Of a stretch of 64,000 nucleotides of DNA, positions 1 to 12,186 are shown one piece after another. The notes below the pieces were generated by a model that worked only from the letters and a program-made list of their open reading frames with translations, was not told the DNA's origin and made no database searches. Within the stretch, counting starts at the first letter, position 1. Each line of letters begins with the position of its first letter. This DNA is from Heterotrichella gracilis (Eukaryota > Sar > Xanthophyceae > Tribonematales > Xanthonemataceae): contig JAULBX010000004.1 in assembly GCA_032358255.1 (NCBI GenBank), positions 96,340 through 160,339 on the forward strand. Direction: 5' to 3'. A program made the translations under genes and the position numbers.

Positions 1-422
1 GGCCGGATCGTACACTCCTAAAATAACTGCTGCGTGTTATGCGCATGCCAGTGTTAGCTGGCGAGATATCAGCCTTGGCCCAAACTTTGGGCCAAAGGCT
101 TCAGGGAGCGGTATACTAAAACCATTTTGTTTAGGGTAACCTACAGAAACCCTAGACCCTGCTTTGCAGCTGGCTTTTGTCGTCTGGTTTTGAGGCACTG
201 CCACGCATGCAAGAAGGGGACGCTCAGTGACGGGGCGCCCAGCGCTGCAGGTGCAAGCCATAGCCTGATTTACACCTGGTTGCAGTTGCCCTTGAGTGAC
301 CCAAAACCAAGTGGAGACTCGAGGATAGCAATGCCACTCCACACGGCAAGCGCAACCAGAATAGAACCCCGCCGCACAGGGAACCTCCCCGACTAGCCAG
401 CTCCCCTAAATGCACGCAAGCG
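1..422. other. No recognisable gene (left edge)
   Basis: I see no reading frame with convincing splice sites, family similarity or codon bias here. Short open frames exist on both strands but look like chance. The segment may be the downstream flank of the minus-strand frame that begins to its right. Confidence 0.4.
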
Positions 423-700
423 TTACTTTCGATGGTCCACAAGCGGAATGTCATATGACAGGCCGTCCAACATGCCCTGCGCAACATGCTGCTGCTGCTG
501 CTGCGGAATGCACTTGCCCCCATCACGGTGCTGCCAACAGTACGTGGCATAGACAAGGCCGGCGCCCAGGACCCTGCTCCAATGCTGCAGGGCGAGTTTG
601 CATTCGGCTCTGGCTGGCGCATCAAGCTGAGGGTTGCTCATCGTAACCCCGTATGCATCCATGTAGCCGCCCCGCCCCATGCGCCACATCACTCCCTTGC
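423..700 (-). CDS. Candidate 3' exon of an unrecognised minus-strand protein
   Basis: On the minus strand an open frame ends in a stop at about 423. It reads through a stretch with a plausible acceptor (CGGCAG) near 706, so it could be the last exon of a gene whose other exons I cannot place. The visible part is about 90 residues. It has a hydrophobic stretch in the middle (WSRVLGAGLVYATYCW) followed by a run of five glutamines and an acidic, polar tail, which would fit a small single-span membrane protein. I do not recognise the family. It lies downstream of the VMA22-like gene on the same strand, about 270 bases away, so a 3' continuation or 3' UTR of that gene cannot be excluded. The evidence is an open frame plus a plausible acceptor only. 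Confidence 0.3.
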
Positions 701-973
701 TCCTGTTCCTGCCGGATGTGCGCGCCTGCATGCATGTGGTCCACCTGTGCCCGCACCTGCTGCGCCGCATTGGCTGCAGCCACAGCCAGGGACAGCGCTG
801 CAGGTGGGGAGTGGGTCGGTGGGTGCTGGTTTATATGGAGGGAGGTTTTGCTCTTGCAGGGTTTGCAATGGAATCAGGCAAAGGGTACAACATGATTGGG
901 CAAGGGTAGCAAATGGTACAGCATGAATGGCAGCACTGGCATGGGCATCTGGTGTGCACAATTTCCATCGAGT

Positions 974-2852
974 TCACCTCCTTTCAGTTGTTCTTGCGCC
1001 ACGCTGGTGGAGTTGAGCTGGTGATGCAAGACCTAGGCCTTATTCCAGCGGGGCATGGGGCAGGGTCTTTGTGTATTCAACAGGGTTTGTTACAGGGCAA
1101 GGCTCACCTTGCTGGAAGTCCTTTTGGGCCTCTAGCATGTGCGGCGACACCATCGTCCCAAACCACTGCACAGGGTCCCGGGCAGGGGGTGCCTCCTCCT
1201 CGGCTGCCTCCCCGCCACTGCAATGCACAGCTGTCATTAGGCCAATGCCCTTTGAAACAGCCATTGACCGTGTCCAGACAAATCCAAGGTGATCCAAAAA
1301 GGAGGATGTGACACTGGTTGTTTGTCATTTGTGTAGGGGACAAACTACTCTGGCTGGAATGCATATTCAAGAATCAGGAATTGTGACAAAGTATGGGGAC
1401 AAAGAATGCTTGGCTGTACATTCGGTGCATTTGGTTCAAGATCAACATGCTGTGCTATGTCAGCACTGCATGTGCCACGCACCCGGTGCTCCCTCCCAAC
1501 TGGCTGCAGTCAAACTTGGCCGCCAGTTCATCAATGATGCTGCTGTGGACCAACCCCTGACCGCCACCTGGCGCAGCCCTCTCCGGAAGGATCATCTCAA
1601 AATCATCGTCACTGCTCGCATCATCAGCCGCAGCAGTACTGCTGGGCCCTTCGTTGGGTGCTGCTGGATCATTACTTTTTGGATCAGACGCCTGATCGTG
1701 TGGCTGTGAGTGGGTACTGGTGGCGTGTGATTGGCTGCTGCTGGCTGGATCACCCACATGCTGTGCTGACGTGGCACGTTCAGAAGCGCCTGTGGCTGTG
1801 CCAGCAGAGTCAAGCAGTTCAAAGGATATGGGGGCTGGCGCTGTCCCTGCAGAGGGGTCGGCACATTGTCAGCTAGCGGCAGCTCTTTCACAATCACTTG
1901 AGCATGGATGTGTGGTGGCCTGGATGGCCACGTGGGGGCATTCTCAAGGCCAATGTATCCCAACATGATCTACCCTCCTGCTTCCCTTCTAATTGCAGGC
2001 TGCCACACATACCATCTGCCCTCCAACCAGCAGGTAAAACAAGGCGAGTCCTATCCGGTCCCAGCATTTCCTCCTCACACACAGTATGCTCACCTTGTGT
2101 GGCCACTGTAGCCAGCGCCCGCATGTTAGGGTCAAACTGCAGCGCGGAAACCCTATTGGGGCCCATGGAGTAGCGCGCACGCGCGAGGTTGAAGTACCCC
2201 TGCGCAACCAAAATCACCGCTTGGCAGAACCGGACATTGTAAATAGCGGGGGTGGGAGCTAGTGGGCTCGGTAAAGGCGCAGGATGTGCAGAGCCCGGCA
2301 GCTGGGTAAAGTTGTGCCTTGCACTGCTAATAAACCGGAATCCTAAACCCTAGCAACACTACAGTAGCGCAGCAGTGTCAAGTGCGCAATGGACAATGGC
2401 AGCTCCGCTTGCTTGGCAAGTAAGGATTACCTGCTTCAAGGATGCAGCCAGCTGGTCTTTGAGGCTGAGGTACTCCTGCAAGGATGGGATGGAATCGAAG
2501 CGTGAAAGTGGGTATCAGCTTGGTTCACACGTGGGCGTGTGAACCACCTGGGCTGTCCTCGGATAGCAATGCATTTTAGTATTTGCAAGTCAGGCATGGT
2601 AGGGGGCTTGCCAAGACAGGTCTTTGTGGAGTAAAAGAGTGCAGGGTGGTGCTGTCCATCTGACTGTATGGTGAAGTGCAAGTACATCCCCACTGGGATT
2701 TCGCTTCTGATCCGCATGTGAGCAGGGAAGCTAGTGCTACCTACCTCCATGGCGTTCATGGTGTTGACAAACACTCTTTCCTGCTCCTCTGGCAGCACGT
2801 CAGTGCCGGATGGTGGGGAAGCAGCAGAGGGCAGGTGCTGGGTGTCTGCCAT
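974..2852 (-). CDS. VMA22/CCDC115-like V-ATPase assembly factor
   Basis: The family assembles the membrane V0 sector of the vacuolar H+-ATPase at the endoplasmic reticulum. Exon 1 (2745-2852) starts at an ATG giving MADTQHLP and ends ...NTMNAME. Exon 2 (2431-2475) encodes EYLSLKDQLAASLKQ. Exon 3 (2094-2199) encodes GYFNLARARYSMG followed by an ...SALQF segment, the most family-specific block. A later exon (1108-1217) carries an acidic linker and DPVQWFGTMVSPHMLEAQ, which matches the family's conserved C-terminal block, and ends at a GT donor. The last exon probably ends at the stop at 974-976. One or more exons of the low-complexity middle must lie between 1450 and 1760, where a serine/aspartate-rich frame is open, but I could not fix the junctions. 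The family call rests on the two conserved blocks at the expected spacing from the ends. Length would be roughly 170-230 residues, usual for the family. Confidence 0.72.
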
Positions 2853-3540
2853 CGTGCACCACACCAAGATGGAATGTTTCAAGCGTTCACTGCGCTAATT
2901 TAAAGCACGTAACGGAGACGTTTTAGAATGTGGAAAGGCGAAACATTCCTTGAGAGGTTTCGTAGATCTTGCAGCCCAACTGGGGGCAACCAGTGTGGAT
3001 ATGGGTGACTTCCTAGGGAAGGTCAGAGTTGTACCCAGTTAGCCAGCATGAGCGTATACTCGAATATGTTGGGGTAGATCAAGGTGGTGGGGTTCCTTAC
3101 TTCCGAGTGTGCAGCTGCTTTAGCGCGTGGCCAGCGTTAAAATGCATATATGCATGCATGCATTCTCGAGTGTCCGGCAAACAGTTTGCAGGAAGCACCC
3201 AACTGCATATTGCACGTTGGCAGGATCTCGCACACCTTTGTCTTTGCATTCTTTGTGATGTGGGCGTTGCATGCTGGCCGTTGTACTGTTGCCCTTCCCT
3301 TTCTAGCCAACAACTTGCATGCATTGGCATGCATGCATTCATGCGCATGCTGGTGACACGGTCTGTGAGACCAGGCAGGCACACTGGTGACCATTAATTT
3401 TCATTTTGTTCTGCGTTATATCCCCTGTAATTGGATACAGCCGGCAAGGCACTGCCCACACCCCGTGTGTCCAGGCTGCAAGTGCAGCACGTGCACTGCA
3501 CAGAGGGAGGCTTGCCCTCCAGAAAGCCCAGAGTCTGTTC
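2853..3540. other. Divergent intergenic region, VMA22-like / oligopeptidase B
   Basis: This 690-base stretch separates two divergently transcribed genes and should hold both promoters. I see no TATA-like box that stands out. It contains several TGCATGCA-type palindromes (about 3150-3160 and 3316-3348). No coding exon is supported here, although an upstream 5' UTR exon of oligopeptidase B is possible. Confidence 0.4.
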
Positions 3541-6500
3541 ATGCTGTTCTTCCGCTCCTGGAAGGCTGTGCGGCACACCCTACCAGCTCTCCGGGGGCTC
3601 TCCCACCTATCTAGCCTCCAAGGCAATGCTACGCCACTTGTTCCACTCCAATGCTGCTCCTCCTTTTCGTTCCCTTGGAGCTCCAAGGAAATTGGGAAGC
3701 ATATTCCCCCTCCAGTTGCCCCTTGCGTCCCAGTGACGCACTCATGGCAAGGGGTGGAGTGGGTGGACGACTATGGGTGGGTCCTGCACCCCATCGCCCA
3801 TTGACTCCCTGCTACATGTACCACCCAACTGCTCTGACAGTGCTTCAATTGATAGCCAGCTTGGTTTCCAGATCTTGTATTGGGCGCATGCATTGGGCAC
3901 ACACACAGCCCCTTTGGCCAGTATACTACGCGTTAGCTCATAAACCTCCAAACCCAAGCCTTTGCAACCCCAAAACCCACAGCCCAACACACTGAGCTGG
4001 ATTAACCCTTGAAGCTGAAAACGTCCTCTCTGGCTACTGGCAAGAGCCAACTTTAATCCCTAAACCCCTCGAACTGCTGGCAAGAGCCAAACCCTAAAAC
4101 CCTATATCCCAAACCCCTCGATATGCTGGCAAGAGCCAACCCTGTCAAATGTCCCCTTCAGGTGGATGGAACACCCTCCAGGGTGCCCTCCCAGCCCCGC
4201 CATGCGCAGCCACCTGGCAGCTGAGTCAGCCTACCTGCGCGCAGTCATGGCACCACACAGCGCCAGGCGTCACCAGCTGGAGAAGGCCATGCTGGCGATG
4301 GTGCCGCAGCAGCAGGTGGGGCTTGGGGACGGGTTTGGGGCGGACGTGGGTGCGCATGGGGTTTATGTGGGAATGCCTTTCTAGTGCATGGATTCTAAGG
4401 GCTGCGCCCTGCACCCTGAATTGCCATCAGTAGGCAAGCAAAAAACATTGCACTGCGCTGCATTGCACTGCAAGAGTACGCCTACGCTTTTTGGCAAGGT
4501 ACATTGCTCAATGGTGCACCTCATTCCAAGTCTTGATGTGTAACACCCCCAAGCAGTGAACTATGATGTGACATGATCAACTTGCCTCCCCTTCCCCTCA
4601 GGCTGCTTCCTCCCCTGAGCGCCTGGGCCCCTACCTCTACTACACACACTCCACGCCTGACCAGCCTCACATGCACTTCATGCGCCACCCGGTGGCGACA
4701 CCTGGCACTGGCGAACACCCTCAGGTAATGCCAACTGGGACTAGAGAACAAACCAGCACAGGTGGATATGATGGCGCATATTGCCCTGCTTACCAGACCC
4801 TGGTAGCATCGACCATCCATATGCGTTACAACCAGGGTTGAAGTTTGACCAAGCATCCAGCAAAGAATCTTGTTGGATTCTCAATTGAGTTAGTTCCAAA
4901 TTCCTGAATCTCATTATCCAGGAATTATTCAATCCTTAAGCTGAACCCTACAACCAAACCCTATGCAGGGCGTCCAAGGGGAGAGCGTCCTGGACCTCAA
5001 CGTTCTCCCCCAGCCGGCGGCCCTGGGGCAGCTGAAGGTGTCCCCTGACCACCGCAAGGTGGTGTACACGTTAGAGGACCAGGAGGGGAGCGAGGCGTAC
5101 AGCGCGTACGTGCGGGACATTGCCACAGGTAGGTGGAACATTTGGTGGATCCCACCAATGGAGCACCCAGGTAGCTGTGACTGTGGCCCGAGTCACCGCT
5201 TGAACCATTGTAGTCGAGTCAACCATGCAACCAGGCAGGTGGCCCAACAACATGGGAATGTTGGCTGCCCGGGCATATGCATGCATGGGATACGCCCAAG
5301 TACTGCATGGTGTGTTTTGCATCTGCATGTGCTTGCGGATTGCCACGGCATCATACAGCTGCCTCTATCTGTGCGAGCAACATGCACCAAAGCTCTACCT
5401 GTGGCAATATTCCCGCCTCTGTCTCCACAGCATATCTATGATGCCCACATCACCCTCCACCTGTTTCTTTCTCCTTGTGGCTGCAGGCCGCACCCTCCCC
5501 CCCCCTGATGTGGTGGCGGGGGTGGTGAGTGTGGAGTGGGGGCACGACACCGCCACACTGCTGTACACGACACCTGATGACACAGGCAGGCCCTGCCAGG
5601 CAAGCAAACCCTAAACCCTACACCTGATGAAACAAGTGAGGCCAAAGGCAAAAGTCAATCCTAGCATAGCTGGTCTGAACCGGGCTTTCCAAGTTGGATG
5701 GGGAGCTAGCAATGCTCAAAACCTTTGCAAAAAACCCTGATGCCAGCTTACCTCAGCCACTCTCAATACACATTAACATGCACATCGAAAACCATGCTTA
5801 TCTTCTACCTTCGCGTATCTGCGTTGGCGTATCCAATTGCGCCCTCATCAGTGCGCTGGCCCTTGTGCAGGTTATGGTGCACCGCCTAGGCGCCCCGCAC
5901 CCCCTCCCGCTGGGCCCCCCTGAGCCTGACCGCAGCTGCTTTGTGGATGTGACCAAGACCAAGGATGGACATCTGCTGCTGCTCAACAGCCACTCCAAGA
6001 CATCCTCACAGGCAAGTGGAAAACCTGACGTGCCTCTGGTGTCTGCTGGTCTTGGCCATGCTGCCGGGCAAGTGTGGCAGCTATTGGCACTATGATTAGA
6101 AAAATAGTGTTACACGCTGTGAATGGTGTGCACATTGAGAAGCACACAGCGTGGTGCGGGGGTACTTCCGAAGGTATGTGGAGTTTCATGAACATACTGG
6201 CCTTTTGGTGGTGGCCTCCATGGCGATGCGATCATGGCATGAATATGCAACAAAATGAGTGGGCCTGGGTGGGAAAAGTGTATTTCCGTGGTGCTTATGT
6301 AGGAAAACACGGGGAATAGCCTGTAGTAGGCGCACCAGCAAAAGCCGAATAGGCTATTAGCAAAAAAAGCTGCAAAACAGCAAAAAATATCTCCCACACC
6401 GGGAATCGAACCCGGGTCGCGCGGGTGAGAGCCGCGTATCCTAGCCGACTAGACTATATGGGACAGCTAAACAGCCTGCCATAGATGTGTGGTTGTTGAC

Positions 6501-9500
6501 ATCGGTGGGGTTTTCGGTGTTATATATACGGAAATACGCTCCTCGACCCGGCAAACTTAAACCAAGTGGTGATTTACACTTGAAAGTATGCAGTCTTCAT
6601 TCCTAGTGGTGTTGGATAGCAGCCGCCTAGCGTGGCAAGCGCCATTGCGGCTTGCAGCTGCAGATAGGTGTTGCAGGCTAGGTACATATTTTAGTCTTTG
6701 GGGAGTACCAACTGGGTCCTGGGTGGTACCAGCTAGGTGGGTAGGCTTTTGTCAAGCAGACCCTTGCGTATGGTGCCTGGAGCACTGTGGCTAGTCAGAC
6801 CCTGAGGGATACGCTTTCAATAGCAATACTAGTTGGCATGCCGCCTGGTCTGGCAGGCGTTATGGGTACTACCACACAACCCAGTTGCCGCCACAGCACT
6901 GCAGTTTGCTAGGAAAGAAGTACCACCAACGCCAGGGTAGCCATTTTCAGTCATCTGATTATCTGCCTGGCCTGCAGGTGTCTCTGCTAGACCCTAAAAC
7001 CCTAGCAGCCTACCTGGACCACCCCAGCCCTGCCACGCTGCACCTGCCACAGCTCTGCCCCCGCCGCCAAGGGGTGCAATACTTTGTAGAGCACCGCAGG
7101 GGGAAACTCTACGTCCTGACAAACGCGCCAGAATGCCTGTCCCCGACAGCCACCCCCACAAACCCTACCAGCGGGGGCCAGAACCCTGCGCCGGGGGGCG
7201 CCAGCCAAGACCACGCCGGTCGCGAGCTGCAGCTGTGTTGCGCCCCCCTTGACCCGCACACAGGGCAGGTCAAGGGTTTGTGGGAAACCCTGGTGCCTGA
7301 CCGGTCTGGGGTGTGCATCGAGGATGTGGACGTGTTTGAGGGCGCTGTGGTGCTGTATGAGCGCCACCTGGCGGTGCCTGGGGTGACGATGGTGTGGGAG
7401 GATGGGGAGGGGGTGGCCACGCTGCACAAGGTATGTGAAACTGGGACAGGTTGAACAACATGCATGCGCTGAGTTTGATTGTGACTATGCAACGGGGAAG
7501 ATGGATGCAAGTTGGCCAAAAATACATGCCATGGCAGAAACTCACCACGTGGACGATGCAAAGGCACTGCAGGTTAACTCATTAGTAGCAGGTTGAGCTG
7601 GTGTGGCATATGCACACCTCGTTAACTCATTGGCACCATTTAAAACCAATCTGCGCCTACGTACCACAGGTGGCGCTGCCTGAATGGGTCCTAAGCGTCA
7701 GCCCCGGCGCAAACCCTGACTACCACTCCAAAACCCTACGGGTGGTGCTGTCCTCGCCCGTGGTGTCCGACCAGGAGTGCGATATATGTCTGGAAACAGG
7801 GGATGTCACGGTGCTGGGGCAGGAGGAGGTGCCGGGGTACCGGCCTGAGGGGGCGGTGTGCCGCAGGCTGTGGGTGGCATCACGAGATGGGACGCAGGTG
7901 GGTGGGGGGCCGAGGTAGCGGGGCTTGGTAGGCGCTCGCGGTGCGTGCGGCAAGGTGGTGATACCCTATCGAGGGTTTTGTGGTCGTGCCCAGGGCTGTT
8001 GCTGCCTGCGCCCCCGCTGCAGTGCACATCACCCATCAAACCAATGTTTGCCCATGATTTGCGTGGAGAATTGCATGAGTGGACCACTACCCACACTGAT
8101 GCCCACCATGCAGGTTCCATTGACTGTCTTTGGGAGTGCTTCGGTCATGGAGCAAATGGATGGCACCGCCCCACTGGTGCTGCATGTGTATGGGGCGTAC
8201 GGGCACTGCCTGGAGGCCGGGTTCGAGGTGGAGAAAATAGCGATGATGGAGCGGGGGTGGATGTTCGCACTGGCACATGTCAGGTAGGTCCAGTGGGGGC
8301 TCCATCGCTGCAATGCATTGTTCAGCAAAAGGTCACCACTACCGCCATTTGTGTGGTAGCAGTCCCGTGCAGCCAGATGCCAGCCAGGTGGCTGTCGGCA
8401 GTGTTGGCAGCTGTCGACTTGCTTCCCAGTACTTACCAGTGAACCCTTATGCATACCACTGAGTCCCCAATGCGTCCCATTGCATCCCCGTGTGGTTCGC
8501 CGGGTGCACCTCTGCCACATTGGCACATGAGCAGCCCATTTGGCGCCCAGGGGCGGCGGCGAGCTGGGCCGTGGGTGGTGGGCGGGTGCGCGGCAGCATG
8601 GGCGGCAGCAGGCAGTGGAGGACCTGGAGGCGTGCATGCGGCATCTGGTGGATGCAGGTGGGTGGGTGATACCGTAGTGGCATGGCATGTACACGGTGTT
8701 CGTGCATGTTGGTTGATGTGGCACACTGCAGAGCGATGCCAACAAAGCAAGGTATGCACAGCCTGTCACCAGCTGCCAGCTGTTGTTGAGTGCCAGCTGC
8801 CTTGCTTGCCCAAGGTGATCCCAGGGATCGGAGGTGATCCTCTACAAGAGATCCAAAAGTGATGCAAAGAGTGTCAGGATAGGGCTGCTCGGCGCTGCTA
8901 ATGCAAGCTGACTGTTATATATTGCCAAAACGCACACAACTTGCCCAGCTTCTCTGTTTCAGGGTACACCTCTCCCGGACGCCTGGCCCTCTCCGCGACC
9001 AGCGCTGGGGGACTGGTGCTGGCGCAGGTGCTCAATACATGCGCAGGGAGTGGTGTGGTGGGTGCTGTGGTTGCACGCATGCCCTTCACCGAAGTGCTGT
9101 CCACCATCACACAGCCTGAGGTGCCACTTGCAGAGCACGAGTGGGATGAGTGGGGCCACCCAGACAACGCAGACCATGTGCAGTATGTGAGTACCTGCCC
9201 AGACGCCAGCGTTCAGCAGCCTACCTGGATATGGTTGCTATCAATTTTTTTGATCAATTTTAATATTATATACGTCCCCAGAACCCAGCATTCCAGCATC
9301 CTATCTTAAAATGTGTATTATTCTCATGAGTTAATGTACTAATTTTATTTATTTACAGTGATATATTATTTGTCACAAGTCAGTTTCGATCAACCCATTT
9401 TCAGCTACTGAATTCATCTCCACACCAACAGCATTCTGGTCACTGACCCCGATCCTTCCCTCCCCTGCAGTGGCAGACACACGATCCCTACCTTGCGGTA

Positions 9501-10109
9501 GCCAGGGCCCCGCCACGCGCCTACCCACCTGCCTTTGTCACATGTGCCTCGGAGGACGTTCGAGTACCGCCCTGGATGCCTGCCAAGTGGGTGGCTGGTC
9601 TGCGTGCCAAGCAGGTGTGTGGTGGTGGAGGTGGTAGGGTTGGTGGGAGGGGCTATCAGGGCTGAGCTTGTCCCTATGGTCAGTTGGATTGCAAGAAGTG
9701 CCACTGGCAGGGGCGTTGCTTTATGGGTGAATGTTTCACTTTCGCCCGTGGCTGCCACGTCACAGTGGAATCTTTTTGTACTGGCATACCATTATTCGGG
9801 GTTAGACATACGACCATTCCTCATCAGCGGGTGGGAGATGGTGCACGCAGGTGTGGGTGGGGTTCATAGCAGGGCTGACCTTTGTCCCGGTGCATAGATG
9901 AGCAAGCAATTTGGTATTTTGTTGCTTGCATGAATCCGGCATGCCACGGCAAAACCCAATGCACCATGGCATGTACACAGGCTGGCGGTGGCAAGGTGGT
10001 GCTGGTCCACAAGGAGGGCCAGGGGCATTATGGCCAGGAGGTGCAACGCTTCAAGGATGCTGCAGCAGAGTTTGCCTTCCTGGAGGCGGCACTGCAGGGC
10101 AGGCTGTGA
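3541..10109 (+). CDS. Oligopeptidase B (prolyl oligopeptidase family, S9A)
   Basis: Serine peptidase that cleaves short peptides after basic residues. Exons: 3541-3776, 4162-4315, 4602-4724, 4969-5128, 5487-5599, 5871-6011, 6978-7430, 7670-7897, 8114-8283, 8551-8657, 8963-9186, 9471-9614, 9981-10109; phases close to a 793-residue protein. The N-terminal propeller shows GVEWVDDYGW, LAAESAYLRAVM, ERLGPYLYYT and GSEAYSAYVRD. The catalytic half shows GAYGHCLEAGF and AHVRGGGELGRGWW, the nucleophile in ATSAGG (usual family motif G-x-S-x-G-G, so the first Gly is Ala), PFTEVLSTI, the Asp in EDVRVPPW with PAKWVAGLR, and the His in GHYG. The chosen ATG gives an 80-residue arginine/serine-rich leader before the conserved core, consistent with an organelle transit peptide; an upstream in-frame ATG exists at 3406. 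Introns 5 and 6 use GC donors. A glycine/proline-rich insertion of about 30 residues lies in exon 7. Confidence 0.93.
6392..6463 (-). tRNA. tRNA-Glu (CUC)
   Basis: Read on the minus strand, this 72-base segment begins TCCCATA and ends TGTGGGA, forming the acceptor stem. It has a D arm (TAGTCTAGTCGGCTAGGAT), an anticodon stem CGCGG/CCGCG with loop CTCTCAC (anticodon CTC), and a T arm with the B box GGTTCGATTCC. No intron is seen and no CCA is encoded, as expected for a nuclear tRNA gene. It lies antisense inside the sixth intron of the oligopeptidase B gene. Confidence 0.93.
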
Positions 10110-11219
10110 GCCTGGCGGGCCACTGGTGCATGTAGCGGAGCTGGGCTTGAACATGGCGTTCAGTGAAACTGGAGATGCGTCATTTCTGAGGGCAAGGGAC
10201 TCCTGGAGTTGACACGTTATTTGCGCACAAATGCAAACAATGTATACTGATATGCATTACCTGAAGTGGGAGTGAGCTGCTACTGCTGGTGAAGTTCACT
10301 TGTAGATAGAAGAATAGCATGGCATGGCACGCCATGGGCAGGAATGATCCCAAAATAAAATAGCTTTGATTTTCAGTAAATTAAGCCCTAGCAGTTTTCC
10401 TCCCCTGGGGTGACTATTGTATTCCACCTTGGTGTGGCTACAAAATAGCGGCGATTGCAGCAACAAGTGCCTCTTTGTTACCTGTTGTTGTGCTGCCAAG
10501 GCACTGGTTCGTCCAGTGTGAACAACCTTGTGCTGCGTTTCACCTTTTCACCACCGCGGGACGACAGTGCATACTGCTGGCGTCCCAAGGAGGGTTCCAA
10601 CCCACTGCTCGACAGACAATAACCTTGCAGCACACCTTAGCGGCCTTTACTGTAACCACGAAACTCTGCCAAAAGCATCGGTGTTGCTGGTTGTAAAAAG
10701 AATACCATCAGCAAACCCAGCTGGTCACCCTACGACCCTCACCTCCAGCCAATCGTGGGGTGTATACCAAGCGTTTTATTGCCGAATAGAAAGTGCTGAA
10801 GTACAGCAGCTCAAAAGGTAGGTGTAGTTTGCGTAACAGGAGGAGCTATAACAGAGGAGAGTATGCACCTGCAGAGCTTCAACCCAACTACAGCTGCTAG
10901 GGTGAACTTTGACCCCTGTGCTATTGGGCATGTGTGAGGGCCCTCAGTGCCCTGCGCTGTGTCCAAAACGGGGGGAGCACTGTTTCGGTGCAGCTGTGAA
11001 CTGTTTCTGTTTGCTATAGCTGCTGCCTTTTCGTCGTTGTCGAGAGCTTTTGTACTTGCTTCATTTGTATTACCAAAAGGAGTACATATGTAGAGGTTCT
11101 TAACACTGATTCTGAAGTGCACCGTGGAACAAGTGACTAGTCATGCCTTTATATTGTATCCTGTGTTTGTTTGAACATTGTTGTATACCGCAGACGCCGG
11201 ACTTGCACCCACGGCTGTG
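10110..11219. other. Intergenic region downstream of oligopeptidase B
   Basis: I see no coding exon in this 1.1 kb. It should hold the oligopeptidase B 3' UTR and the promoter and 5' UTR of the next plus-strand gene. An AT-rich stretch lies around 10350-10390. No tRNA-like structure is visible. Confidence 0.4.
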
Positions 11220-12186
11220 ATGGGGAAGAAGAGAAAGGGGGAGGACTTGGAAAACGAGCGCACCTTGTACACCAGCTTTGTTGCAGCTGCCAATTCTATA
11301 TCTACTCTGTACACTTCTGCACAGCAGCAGAAAAAGGTCTCAAAAGCGGAGGGAGCGCGCCTTGCCTTGGTGAGCAATTCTCCCTATTGCATGCATATGT
11401 AACTGGGTGGACTGCCCACAGTTCCCATGGGACTTATGAAAATAGCTGCAACAGCATGTGTGCATACACCATTCCCCTAACAAACTGCGGTTTTCTTCAC
11501 AAACGTTTCACTTCGCAGGAACGGGTTGCAACGTGGGTTGGGCAAGAGTATGGCAACGCAGCCGCTGTACCTGTTCCTGTGCTGCTGCAGTTTCTGTACA
11601 ACGAACTAGAGGTAAGGGCGGATGCTCCTGGAGCTTTGTATTTACAAGCTTATATCACAAGCTTGCACTCTTAAGTGTAGTGATACACCGTCTCAGTGCC
11701 GTTTGTTCACAAAATAGCGCAATAACGTCAGTTCTGTTGCTGCAGGGTGTTGAGGGTATGGATGCTCAGGGCCACAACCAGCTGCCCTTTTCCTTGCCAG
11801 GCATGGTGTTTGGTGGTAAGTCCTTGTCACCATTTCTTCTTGTGCACTTGGCGTCAGGATATGTTGTATGCCCTTGCTTTGTAAAGCAAGGTTTTGCAAA
11901 CCCAGTTATTGACCTGTGTTCAGGGTTGCAAGATCTGTCAGCGCAGCAGGACACCGGTGACAGCAACAACCACGGCAAGCGAACTGCGCCTTTTGGCTCC
12001 GCTGCACCTAGCCCCGCCAAGCGCCCTGTGCACCACATGCCTTTCCATGCAGCTGGTGAGGAGGCTGCACGCCATGGGTGGCAGCACAACCTGGCAGCGC
12101 CAACCCAGCACATGCAGCACCCACAGCAGCATCCACATCAGCAACTGTACAACAGCAGCGACTCTGAAATGATGCACGGCAACTAA
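11220..12186 (+). CDS. Conserved plant/algal protein of unknown function, four exons
   Basis: Exons 11220-11369, 11519-11611, 11746-11815 and 11924-12186 join without phase conflict to give 191 residues. It starts MGKKRKGEDLENERTLYTSF, followed by AAANSISTLYTSAQQQKKVS, then a helical block with VATWVGQEYG and LLQFLYNELE. The C-terminal third is low-complexity, rich in Pro, His and Gln, with a second basic patch (PSPAKRPVHH). This order, a basic KKRK start, an LYT...AANSLSQLYT-like helix and an ...NELE helix, matches a land-plant family that is sometimes labelled holocarboxylase synthetase in databases without good reason. I know no proven biochemical function. The lysine-rich start would suit a nuclear protein. 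Its introns are short and free of the exon-edge copies seen in neighbouring genes. Confidence 0.8.
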
